The notes under the pieces were generated by a model. The model made no database searches, had not been told where the DNA came from, and worked only from the letters and a program-made list of their open reading frames with translations. From contig CABUKS010000009.1 of the NCBI GenBank assembly GCA_902492235.1, positions 1 to 64,000 on the forward strand: DNA of 64,000 bases, in the 5' to 3' direction. The stretch comes from an uncultured Collinsella sp. Lineage in GTDB: Bacteria; Actinomycetota; Coriobacteriia; Coriobacteriales; Coriobacteriaceae. This document shows, piece by piece, positions 25,558-33,086 of this stretch. A program made the translations under genes and the position numbers. Position 1 is the stretch's first letter. Every line of letters begins with the position of its first letter.

Positions 25558-27477
25558 CTACTCCAGCTCAAACGCTCCGGTATAGAGCTGGTAGTAATAC
25601 CCGCGCTTGGCGATCAGCTCGTTGTGGTTGCCGCGCTCGATAATGCGGCCGTGGTCCAGACAGATAATCGCATCGGAGTTGCGCACGGTGGACAGGCGGT
25701 GCGCGATGACAAACGTCGTGCGGCCCTCCATGAGCTTGTCCATGCCCGCTTGCACGATGGCCTCGGTGCGGGTGTCGATGGAGCTCGTGGCCTCGTCCAG
25801 GATCATCGCCGGCGGATCGGCAACGGCGGCGCGTGCGATCGAAATCAGCTGACGCTGGCCCTGCGACAGCTGTGCGCCGTTGCCGGTGAGCATGGTGTCG
25901 TAGCCGTCGGGCAGGCGGGTGATAAAGTCGTCCGCGCCCGCGAGCTTGGCCGCCGCGATGCACTCCTCGTCGGTGGCGTCCAAGTTGCCGTAGCGGATGT
26001 TGTCCATCACGGTGCCGGTGAACAGGTTCACGTCCTGCAGCACCACGCCCAGCGAGCGGCGCAGATCGGCCTTGCGGATCTTGTTGACGTTGATGCCGTC
26101 GTAGCGGATCTTGCCGTCGGCGATGTCGTAGAAGCGGTTGATGAGGTTGGTGATGGTCGTCTTACCGGCACCGGTGGCGCCGACAAACGCGACCTTCTGG
26201 CCCGGCTTGGCAAACACGGACACGCCGTGCAGCACCTCGTGGTCGGGCGTGTAGCCAAAGTCCACGTTGTCCATGACCAGGTCGCCGCGCAGCGGCACGT
26301 ACTCGATCTCGCCGGTCGCGCGGTGCGGATGCTTCCATGCCCACATGCCGGTGTGGTGGTCGGCCTCCTCGAGCTGCCAGGTATCGGGGTTCACCTGCGC
26401 GTTGACGAGCGTCACATAGCCTTCGTCGGCTTCGGGCTTCTCGTCGATGAGTTCAAAGATGCGGTCGGCGCCGGCGAGGCCCATGACCACGGCGTTGATC
26501 TGCTGCGAGATTTGGCCGATCTGCCCGCAGAACTGCTTGGTCATGTTGAGGAACGGCACTACGACGGCGATGGACAGCGTCATGCCCGAGATGCTCAGGT
26601 TAGGCACGCCCAGCGCCAGGAAAATGCCGCCCGCCAGTGCGACCAGCACGTAGAGCAGGTTGCCCAGGTTCATAAGGATAGGCATGAGGATGTTGGCGTA
26701 CATGTTGGCCTTCTGCGAGACCTCGAAGAGCTTTTCGTTGCGCTCGTCAAAATCGGCTTCGGCGGCAGACTCGTGGCAGAATGCCTTGACGACCTTCTGG
26801 CCGTTCATGACTTCCTCGATATGGCCCTCGACCACGCCGAGTTCGGTCTGCTGCGCAATGAAGAAGCGCGCGGAGTTGGAGCCGAGCAGCTTGGTCATAA
26901 AGGTCATAAAGGCGACGCCGGCCACAATGACCAGGCACATCCACACGCTGTAGTACAGCATGATAAAGAACACCGTGACGATGACGATGGTCGTCATGAG
27001 CAGGTTGGGCAGCGACTGGCTGATCATCTGGCGCAGCGTGTCGATGTCGTTGGTGTAGTGGCTCATGATGTCGCCGCGCTGGTGCGTGTCGAAGTAGCGA
27101 ATCGGCAGGTCCTGCATGCGGTTGAACATCTTCTCGCGCAGCTTCTCGAGCGAGCCCTGCGTAACGATGGCCATGGCGCGGTTCCAGAAGAGTGAGGACA
27201 GGATGCCGACGCCGTAGATGCAGGCGAGGGTGGTCACAAGCTTCAGAATTTTGGGCTGCGCGGTCGTCCAATCGCCCGACTGCCACGACTCGCTAATAAT
27301 CTGCAGGGCGCTCTGAAGGAAGGTCGCGCCGATGGAGTTGATGATGGCGCAGAGCACCACGCCGACGACGACGAGGGGCAAAAGCACGGGGTAGAAGCCA
27401 AAGAGCGTCTTGATGAGGCGCGACATGGTGCCGCCCTTGCGGTTGAGCGCGCGCTCGGCGGTCGTTGCCTTACTCAT
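25558..27477 (-). CDS. ABC exporter half-transporter (membrane plus ATPase), consensus ATP site subunit
   Basis: A 639-residue exporter half with about six N-terminal helices and a C-terminal nucleotide-binding domain. Walker A is GATGAGKTTI, the signature is LSQGQRQ (Gln-Gly rather than Gly-Gly), and Walker B is MILDEATSSID with the catalytic Glu. An insert of about 50 residues lies between helices and ATPase (TWQLEEADHHTGMWAWKHPH). ATG 27477 follows AAGGAGG and overlaps the stop of the upstream half by eight bases, so the halves are translationally coupled and probably form a heterodimer. The MarR gene upstream suggests drug or toxic compound export. Confidence 0.92.
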   Translation of the reverse strand: MSKATTAERALNRKGGTMSRLIKTLFGFYPVLLPLVVVGVVLCAIINSIGATFLQSALQIISESWQSGDWTTAQPKILKLVTTLACIYGVGILSSLFWNRAMAIVTQGSLEKLREKMFNRMQDLPIRYFDTHQRGDIMSHYTNDIDTLRQMISQSLPNLLMTTIVIVTVFFIMLYYSVWMCLVIVAGVAFMTFMTKLLGSNSARFFIAQQTELGVVEGHIEEVMNGQKVVKAFCHESAAEADFDERNEKLFEVSQKANMYANILMPILMNLGNLLYVLVALAGGIFLALGVPNLSISGMTLSIAVVVPFLNMTKQFCGQIGQISQQINAVVMGLAGADRIFELIDEKPEADEGYVTLVNAQVNPDTWQLEEADHHTGMWAWKHPHRATGEIEYVPLRGDLVMDNVDFGYTPDHEVLHGVSVFAKPGQKVAFVGATGAGKTTITNLINRFYDIADGKIRYDGINVNKIRKADLRRSLGVVLQDVNLFTGTVMDNIRYGNLDATDEECIAAAKLAGADDFITRLPDGYDTMLTGNGAQLSQGQRQLISIARAAVADPPAMILDEATSSIDTRTEAIVQAGMDKLMEGRTTFVIAHRLSTVRNSDAIICLDHGRIIERGNHNELIAKRGYYYQLYTGAFELE

Positions 27478-29284
27478 GTGCCTCGCCTCCTTCCTGGGTC
27501 TGAGCTTGCGTTGCAGATGCCTCGGTGTCGGCCTCGACGGCCCCTTCGCCCTCGGCAGACATCTTGCTTTGCGAGGTAAAGGTCTCGCGGTAGATCTCGC
27601 TCGTCTTAAGCAGCTCATCGTGGTTGCCGATCTGCGCGATGCGGCCACCCTCCATGACGATGATGCGATCGGCGTCCTGCACGGAGCTGATGCGCTGGGC
27701 GATGATGAGCTTGGTCGTGTTGGGCAGATAGCTTGCCAGCCCCGCGCGGATCTTGGCGTCGGTCTTGGTGTCGACGGCGCTGGTGGAGTCGTCCAGGATC
27801 AAGATCTTGGGGCGACGCAGCAGGGCACGCGCAATGCACAGACGCTGCTTCTGACCGCCGGAGACATTGGAGCCGCCCTGTTCGATCCAGGTGTCATAGC
27901 CCTTGGGGAAGCCGTCGACAAACTCGTCGGCGCAGGCCAGATGTGCCGCCTCGCGGACTTCCTCGTCGGTGGCGTTCGGGTCGCCCCAACGCAGGTTCTC
28001 GGCAATCGTGCCGCTAAACAGCACGTTTTTCTGCAGCACCATGGCCACCTGGTGGCGCAGGGCGTCCAAGTCGTAGTCGCGCACATCCACGCCGCCCACG
28101 CGCACGGTACCCTCGGTGGTGTCGTACAGACGGGCGATGAGGTTTACAAGCGTGGACTTGGCCGAGCCGGTGCCGCCGATGATGCCGATGGTCTCGCCGC
28201 TCTTAATGTGCAGGTCGATATCGTCGAGCGCCTGGCGCTTTGCATGCGCGGAATACTTAAAGCTCACGTGGTCAAAGTCGATGGAGCCGTCGGCAACCTC
28301 GAGCACGGGCTCAGCGGGATCGGCGATCGTGGGCTCGGCGGCCAGCACCTCGGTAATGCGGTGCGCCGATTCGTCGGCCATGGTCACCATGACAAAGATC
28401 ATCGACAGCTGCATCAGGCTCATGAGGATCTGGAAGCCATAGGTAAAGATCGAGGAGAGCTGGCCCACGTCGAACAGCGTGCCCTGGCTCGTGATGATGA
28501 GCTTGGAGCCCAGGTAGATGATGACGACAAACGCGCCGTTGACGCAGATATTCATCATGGGGTTGTTAAAGGCGAGCAGCTTCTCGGCGCGGGTGAAGTC
28601 CATCTGGACGTCGCGCGCGGCGGTCGCGAACTTCTCCTTCTCAAAGTCTTCGCGCACGTAGCTCTTAACCACGCGCATGCCGGTGACGTTTTCCTCGACG
28701 GACTCGTTAAGGGCATCGTACTTGTGGAACACGCGCGAGAAGATGGGGCGCACCTTAAAGATGATAAAGAACAGTCCAAAGCCCAGCAGCGGAATGATGA
28801 CCAGGTAGACCATGGCAACGCTGCCGCCCATGATAAATGCCATGGTAAAGGCGAAGATCAATACCAGCGGCGCGCGCACGGCGATGCGGATGATCATCAT
28901 AAAGGCCTGCTGCACGTTGTTGATGTCGGTGGTCAGGCGCGTGACGAGCGAGGAGCTCGAGAACTCATCGATGTTGGCAAAGCTGAACGTCTGGATCTTG
29001 TAGAACAGGTCGTGACGCAGGTTCTTGGCGAAGCCGCAACTCGCATTGCTGCAGGTGACGCCGGCAGCGGCACCGAAAGCAAGCGACGTCAGCGCGATGA
29101 GCACCAAAAAGCCTGCGGTGGGAAGCATCTCGGCTACGGTGGCGCCGTCTTTGATGGCGTCGATCAGGTTGGCGGTGATAAATGGAATCAGCATCTCGCA
29201 GAGCACCTCGCCAAGTACGAGCAACGGCGTGGCAACGGTGACTTTCATATAGTCGCGGATGCTGCCCATGAGGGTTTTAATCAT
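27470..29284 (-). CDS. ABC exporter half-transporter, degenerate ATP site subunit
   Basis: A 604-residue exporter half with the same layout as its partner. Walker A reads GGTGSAKST (Ala for the last Gly), the signature is SGGQKQR, and Walker B is LILDDSTSAVD, with Asp where the catalytic Glu is expected. Known heterodimeric exporters such as BmrCD and TM287/288 pair one degenerate and one consensus site; this pair fits that plan. The start ATG 29284 has GGGAGG upstream and overlaps the MarR stop by eight bases. A C-terminal tail is acidic and Ala-rich. The transported compound is unknown. Confidence 0.92.
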   Translation of the reverse strand: MIKTLMGSIRDYMKVTVATPLLVLGEVLCEMLIPFITANLIDAIKDGATVAEMLPTAGFLVLIALTSLAFGAAAGVTCSNASCGFAKNLRHDLFYKIQTFSFANIDEFSSSSLVTRLTTDINNVQQAFMMIIRIAVRAPLVLIFAFTMAFIMGGSVAMVYLVIIPLLGFGLFFIIFKVRPIFSRVFHKYDALNESVEENVTGMRVVKSYVREDFEKEKFATAARDVQMDFTRAEKLLAFNNPMMNICVNGAFVVIIYLGSKLIITSQGTLFDVGQLSSIFTYGFQILMSLMQLSMIFVMVTMADESAHRITEVLAAEPTIADPAEPVLEVADGSIDFDHVSFKYSAHAKRQALDDIDLHIKSGETIGIIGGTGSAKSTLVNLIARLYDTTEGTVRVGGVDVRDYDLDALRHQVAMVLQKNVLFSGTIAENLRWGDPNATDEEVREAAHLACADEFVDGFPKGYDTWIEQGGSNVSGGQKQRLCIARALLRRPKILILDDSTSAVDTKTDAKIRAGLASYLPNTTKLIIAQRISSVQDADRIIVMEGGRIAQIGNHDELLKTSEIYRETFTSQSKMSAEGEGAVEADTEASATQAQTQEGGEAHE

Positions 29285-29783
29285 CCAGTTCCTCCCAAGT
29301 TTTGCGGATTTTCTCGAGCATTTCGGCGAGCTGCTCACGCTCGTCGTGGGTGAGGGCGCTAAAGGCCTGCTCTCTAAAGCGAATGCGGGCGGCCTGGTCG
29401 ATGCGGGCGTTTTCCCGGCCGGTTTCGGTCAGGCGAATGGTGAGTTGCCGTCGATCCTTGGGGTTACGGCTGCGCTCAATGAGGCCGTTGACCTCGAGCT
29501 TGGACAGGATCTCGGAAAGCGACCCCGGCTTGAGGTCAAAGTGCATGCCGAGTTCCTGCTGCGACATCTCGCTGCCGGGCTGCTTGGCCAGCAGGCAGAT
29601 GATGGGCGCCTTGCCGGATACGCCTCCGCCATGAAAGTGCATGTAATGGCCGCAAAAGCCCAGACCGCTCAGGATGCGCTTGGCGAGTTTGTCTTCGGCG
29701 CTGACCGCTTCGGGTATGTCTACCGGTTGCGACGGGTCACCGCCGGGCTCATGCGAACAAAGGCTAAGAGGTTCATCGCACAT
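29277..29783 (-). CDS. MarR family transcriptional regulator
   Basis: A 168-residue regulator with a winged helix: SQQELGMHFDLKPGSLSEILSKLEVNGLIERSRNPKDRRQLTIRLTETG, including the Asp-Arg-Arg wing. The first 45 residues are an extension with Cys and His (FCGHYMHFHGGG). It is the first gene of an operon with two ABC exporter halves, and overlaps the first of them. It probably represses its own operon through the inverted repeat at 29805-29840, releasing it when a ligand binds (typical of the family). Confidence 0.88.
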   Translation of the reverse strand: MCDEPLSLCSHEPGGDPSQPVDIPEAVSAEDKLAKRILSGLGFCGHYMHFHGGGVSGKAPIICLLAKQPGSEMSQQELGMHFDLKPGSLSEILSKLEVNGLIERSRNPKDRRQLTIRLTETGRENARIDQAARIRFREQAFSALTHDEREQLAEMLEKIRKTWEELDD

Positions 29784-29804
29784 GAATTAGTGCTGCTCCT
29801 TTCT

Positions 29805-29840
29805 TTAGTTAGGTAGAGGAATTGTTTTGTGCCTAACCAA
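29805..29840. promoter_or_regulatory. Candidate MarR operator and promoter
   Basis: TTAGTTAGG (29805-29813) and CCTAACCAA (29832-29840) form an inverted repeat upstream of the MarR gene. Its outer half overlaps a possible minus-strand -35 (TTGGTT), and its inner half lies near the expected -10. The arrangement suits autoregulation. Confidence 0.5.
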
Positions 29841-29882
29841 TTTAGGAGCGTGAGAAATCAATGTCAAGGTACCAAAGTAGTT

Positions 29883-29988
29883 GTTGCGCGGTTTTACCAA
29901 ACCGCGCAACGGCTCGACGCTGCGCGGGCCGCATTTGGACAATCTGACGTTCAACTTCAAGGGCGCGACCAGAAGGTCAGCGCCCTTT
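29883..29988. repeat. Two-hairpin repeat with conserved GACCAGAAGGTC loop, copy 1
   Basis: The first hairpin is GTTGCGCGGTTT-tacc-AAACCGCGCAAC (29883-29910). Next comes CGGCTCGACGCTGCGCG, then a second hairpin, AAGGGCGC - GACCAGAAGGTCA - GCGCCCTTT (29959-29988). The same order recurs at 49638-49749, and the second hairpin recurs at 43687-43728. The 437-base gap 29784-30220 holds only this, the operator and the repeat at 30059. Confidence 0.7.
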
Positions 29989-30058
29989 CGTTTCACGTCA
30001 CCTTGTCACAAATGCGACCCGCTCGCTGTCGCTGCCAAAACATCGGCGTTGTTATGAG

Positions 30059-30088
30059 TAGTCATTGGGGACGTTCTTAAACGACTAG
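30059..30088. repeat. TAGTCRTTGGGGACGTTC repeat, single copy 1
   Basis: TAGTCATTGGGGACGTTC then TTAAACGACTAG. The ends TAGTCATT and AACGACTA are nearly inverted. Further copies lie at 49852 and, as a near-perfect palindrome of two, at 48303. Confidence 0.65.
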
Positions 30089-30220
30089 CTTCCTTCTTTC
30101 CGTAACCTTTCCGCAACAATTTGCCCTTCGTGCCGCTCGACTCCGCTCGCAACGTCCCCTGCGCTACACTTAGTCGCACTGTGGCGCTGCTGCGCCGCGC
30201 CCGAACCAAGGGAGACCCTC

Positions 30221-31045
30221 ATGAAGAACACTCAGCTGCTGCTGATCAACGATATGTGCGGCTACGGCAAGGTCGCACTTTCCGCCATGCTGCCGGTGCT
30301 GTCGCACATGGGCTACCGTATCCATAATCTGCCGACGGCGCTCGTTTCCGACACGCTCAACTACCCCAAGTTCTACATCCACGACACCACCGAGTACGTG
30401 CGCCAAAGCCTCGCCATCTGGGAGGAGCTCGGCTTTGAGTTCGACGCCATCTCGACCGGCTTTATCGTGACCGAGGAAGAGACGCGCATCATCTCGGACT
30501 TTTGCCACCGCCGTGCGCAAAAGGGCACCAAGGTGTTCGTCGACCCCATCATGGGCGACAACGGCAAGCTCTATGCGGGCGTGCCCGAGTCCACGATTGG
30601 CCTTATGCGGCATCTGCTGGAGTGCGCAGACTACGCGGTGCCCAACTATACCGAGGCGTGCCTGCTTGCCGATAGGCCTATCGCCGAGCAAATTACGCCC
30701 GATGAGGCCCGCGCCCTTGTGGACGCCGTGCGTGAGCTGGGTGCCAAGTCTGTGGTCATTACGAGCGCCGTAGTCAATGGCACGAACGCGGTTATCGGTT
30801 ACGACCATGTGGCGGGGGAGTACTTTACGATTCCCTTTGAGCTCATTCCGGTCTACTTCCCGGGCACGGGCGACACGTTCTCGGCGGTGCTCGTCGGCCG
30901 CGTTATGGCAGGTTGGAGTCTGCAGCGCGCGACGTCCGATGCCATGCGTGTGGTGGCTGAGCTTATCGAGCGCAATGCCGGCCAAGAGGACAAGTCGGCT
31001 GGCCTTCCCATCGAGGCCTGCCTGGATGTGATTGACCATGAGTAA
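30221..31045 (+). CDS. Pyridoxal/pyridoxamine kinase-like protein (PfkB/ribokinase superfamily)
   Basis: A 274-residue kinase resembling PdxY/PdxK. LLINDMCGYGKVALSAMLPVLSHMGYRIHNLPTALVSDTLNYPKF is close to the PdxY N-terminus, VFVDPIMGDNGKLYAG carries the conserved Asp-Pro, and PNYTEACLL follows. The phosphoryl-transfer motif is FPGTGDTFSAVLVG with the catalytic Asp near residue 225. The family makes pyridoxal phosphate from vitamin B6 salvage. GGGAG precedes the ATG. Its end overlaps the start of a small Cys-rich protein by eight bases, so the two are probably coupled in translation. Confidence 0.88.
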   Translation: MKNTQLLLINDMCGYGKVALSAMLPVLSHMGYRIHNLPTALVSDTLNYPKFYIHDTTEYVRQSLAIWEELGFEFDAISTGFIVTEEETRIISDFCHRRAQKGTKVFVDPIMGDNGKLYAGVPESTIGLMRHLLECADYAVPNYTEACLLADRPIAEQITPDEARALVDAVRELGAKSVVITSAVVNGTNAVIGYDHVAGEYFTIPFELIPVYFPGTGDTFSAVLVGRVMAGWSLQRATSDAMRVVAELIERNAGQEDKSAGLPIEACLDVIDHE

Positions 31046-31367
31046 CGCCGGCGAGGGCGGCATCAAGCCTGCGGGCGAGAACAAGCCGCTCGGCGCGCCG
31101 CGTGGCAAGCGTCCGCGCATCCGCGTGAGCTGCGTGGACCAGCTGGGTGCGTGCCGCTGCCACCACGGTCACAAGCCGGGCGACGTCTTTGACTTTGACC
31201 GAGATCGCGGCAAGATGTGCGCCATGGCCTGCCACGTGGGCTTTCCCTATATCGATATCCTGCGCTATGGCGGGACCGTGCCTGGAAACGAGCCCGGCAC
31301 GGCAAAGTTCTGCTGCCCCGAAGTCGATACGCTGAACGTCTGGCTTGCCGAGATCGTCGACAAGTAG
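31038..31367 (+). CDS. Small Cys-rich TIGR04076-like protein
   Basis: A 109-residue protein. After a Gly/Lys/Arg-rich leader, RIRVSCVDQLGACRCHHGHKPGDVFDFD and KMCAMACHVGFPYIDILRYGG followed by KFCCPEVD carry eight Cys and several His. The pattern resembles the TIGR04076 family, whose function is unknown; a metal or cofactor site is likely. ATG 31038 sits inside ATGAGTAA, overlapping the kinase stop. This coupling suggests a shared task or equal dosage with the vitamin B6 kinase, but that is inference. Confidence 0.7.
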   Translation: MSNAGEGGIKPAGENKPLGAPRGKRPRIRVSCVDQLGACRCHHGHKPGDVFDFDRDRGKMCAMACHVGFPYIDILRYGGTVPGNEPGTAKFCCPEVDTLNVWLAEIVDK

Positions 31368-31369
31368 TC

Positions 31370-31491
31370 GAGCGTGGATTTTCTCCCACCGAGATAATGA
31401 GCGTGGATTTTCTCCCGTTTAGGGCGCACTTGAACGCTCAAAGTGGGAGATTTTCCACGCTCGTTTTTCATGTGGGAGATTATCCACGCTC
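31370..31491. repeat. GAGCGTGGATTTTCTCCCAC repeat, four units in two orientations
   Basis: Two forward units start at 31370 and 31399, and two inverted units (GTGGGAGATTTTCCACGCTC-like) at 31443 and 31472. Each pair is spaced 29 bases. The whole can fold into a long stem. It fills the gap between convergent genes and may terminate both. Confidence 0.75.
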
Positions 31492-31528
31492 GTTTCGCGC
31501 CGAAGGCGTGGCCCGCGGCCTCGCTTGC

Positions 31529-31978
31529 CTACAGCTGCTCGAGCATGGACGTGCAGCCGGCGAGTACGTCGCGGTACGTGGCATCGAAATTGTCGGTGTA
31601 CCAGGGATCGGCCACGTCGCCGGGACACTCGGTCCAATCGAGCAAGCGCGTAATCTTTCCGTCGGGGCCTGCGTCGCCAAAGATGCGACGCAGGCCCCGC
31701 GCGTTCTCAGCATCCATATAGACAATGTGGTCCCAGTCGCCATACTCCGCGCGACGCACCTGACGCGCGCGATGTGCGACGACGGGAATCCCGACTTCGC
31801 GCAGCTTGGCGACCGTGCCATGATGCGGCGGGTTGCCAATCTCCTCAGTTGAAGTCGCCGCGGAATCGATGACAAATTCGCCCGCGCGCCCGGCGCGCCG
31901 CACCAGCTCGGTAAACACCGACTCAGCCATCGTCGAGCGACAGATGTTCCCATGACAGATAAACAGTACGCGTTGCAT
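31529..31978 (-). CDS. Low molecular weight protein-tyrosine phosphatase
   Basis: A 149-residue phosphatase. CHGNICRS at residues 8-15 is the CX5R(S/T) catalytic loop, with Cys8 and Arg14. DPWYTDNFDATY near residue 121 carries the general-acid Asp. Bacterial members often act on tyrosine kinases of polysaccharide synthesis or on arginine phosphate; no such partner is in the window. ATG 31978 follows AAAGG at nine bases. It stands alone on the minus strand. Confidence 0.92.
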   Translation of the reverse strand: MQRVLFICHGNICRSTMAESVFTELVRRAGRAGEFVIDSAATSTEEIGNPPHHGTVAKLREVGIPVVAHRARQVRRAEYGDWDHIVYMDAENARGLRRIFGDAGPDGKITRLLDWTECPGDVADPWYTDNFDATYRDVLAGCTSMLEQL

Positions 31979-32038
31979 AGGGCGATACCTTTCATATAGA
32001 AGGCTGCTAAAGAGTCGAAGCCGGGCGCATGCCAAGTT

Positions 32039-32788
32039 TTATTTCTTGGCCAGTTTGAAGTAGCGCTCAAATATCAATTCGAAAACGTAATAGAACATCA
32101 ATCGACTGTCGAGGTCCATGCTGCCCAAGCGGATTTCTTTTTGCACGGTGTAGATAGGGTAGTCGGCTAGTTTCGAGAGAGAATTTCGAGAAAAGCCGGT
32201 GAGCGTGACGACCTTGCATCCGCGCGTTTTGGCTATCGATGTGGCGTCAATAGACACCTGCGTCTCGCCGCTTACGGAAACGCTGAAGACCAGGTCGTTT
32301 TTGCCGAGGAGTTCTGCGTAATGCCTCATGACATGGCGTTCACTGAGCGTATCGGTGTTCTTGCCCATTATTTTGAGCTTTTCAGCCATTTCGAGGCACG
32401 GGTACTTCGAAAAGCCCGAGCAGAAGAACACGATATGCGAGGCGTCCTGGATAAGACTCACGACCGAATCGATGACCCGGTCGTTAAGCAGATCTTTGGT
32501 CTGTACGAGCTGGGTATCAAGAGGAAGCGCCTCGATAGTGAATCGATTGCGGTCGAGCGAGGCGGAATACGATTGTTTGAGCTCTGTAAACCCCGAGAAG
32601 CCAAGCTTGTGAGCAAGCCTGACGATTGTATTGGGAGCGACGAAGAACCGTTCAGCAACGCTCTTAAGCGTGACATCGTCAATATCATCACGCAGCTCGA
32701 TGATGTAGCGCATGATCTCGCTTTCGAGATCGTTGAGCTTGCTCTCGCCAGCTCGCACATGATCATAAAAAGATTCTTGATCTTTCAT
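32039..32788 (-). CDS. RpiR/MurR family transcriptional regulator (alpha-glucoside unit 1)
   Basis: A 249-residue regulator. The N-terminal RpiR helix-turn-helix includes LKSVAERFFVAPNTIVRLAHKLGFSGFTELKQSY. A C-terminal SIS domain (about residues 100-245) includes ASHIVFFCSGFSKYPCLEMAEKLKIMG and VSVSGETQVSIDATSIAKTRGCKVVTLTG, which normally bind a sugar phosphate. It is divergent from the GH4 and PTS genes of unit 1 and probably senses their phosphorylated substrate. The ribosome site before ATG 32788 is weak (GAGGGG 13 bases away). The gap to the LMW phosphatase gene is about 60 bases. Confidence 0.87.
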   Translation of the reverse strand: MKDQESFYDHVRAGESKLNDLESEIMRYIIELRDDIDDVTLKSVAERFFVAPNTIVRLAHKLGFSGFTELKQSYSASLDRNRFTIEALPLDTQLVQTKDLLNDRVIDSVVSLIQDASHIVFFCSGFSKYPCLEMAEKLKIMGKNTDTLSERHVMRHYAELLGKNDLVFSVSVSGETQVSIDATSIAKTRGCKVVTLTGFSRNSLSKLADYPIYTVQKEIRLGSMDLDSRLMFYYVFELIFERYFKLAKK

Positions 32789-32877
32789 AAGATGTTTCAG
32801 CCCCTCGCACCTCGTCGTATATATGGTACCGCTTTGTGTTGCCAGGTGAGAAATCGGTAATCGGTCAAGATTGCCTA

Positions 32878-32956
32878 TTGCCCATGAACTGGGCAAACGC
32901 GCGTGTCTGCCTACACATATCTGTGTCGTGAGCGAAATCATGTGTTCCCGTTTCGC
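32878..32956. promoter_or_regulatory. Candidate operators of alpha-glucoside unit 1
   Basis: A perfect 15-base inverted repeat, GCCCATGAACTGGGC, is at about 32880-32894. A second inverted repeat, GCGAAA (32932-32937) with TTTCGC (32951-32956), lies closer to the GH4 gene. The GAAA/TTTC halves resemble those in the unit 2 control region (40089-40148). Confidence 0.45.
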
Positions 32957-33086
32957 ATTGGCCCACACGGGGACTCTCAAATGACCTTATGTCGCAAAAT
33001 ATCAATCGAAACGAAGCAAGCCGAGGACAACCGCGGAGCCCAAGGTCTTCGAGAACACCGATCAGCCAACCCTGGAGGGACGGAAC

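Noticed and set aside
29883..29988. Riboswitch or tRNA
   Set aside because: Two simple hairpins with repeat copies elsewhere; no cloverleaf, anticodon arm or known aptamer core.
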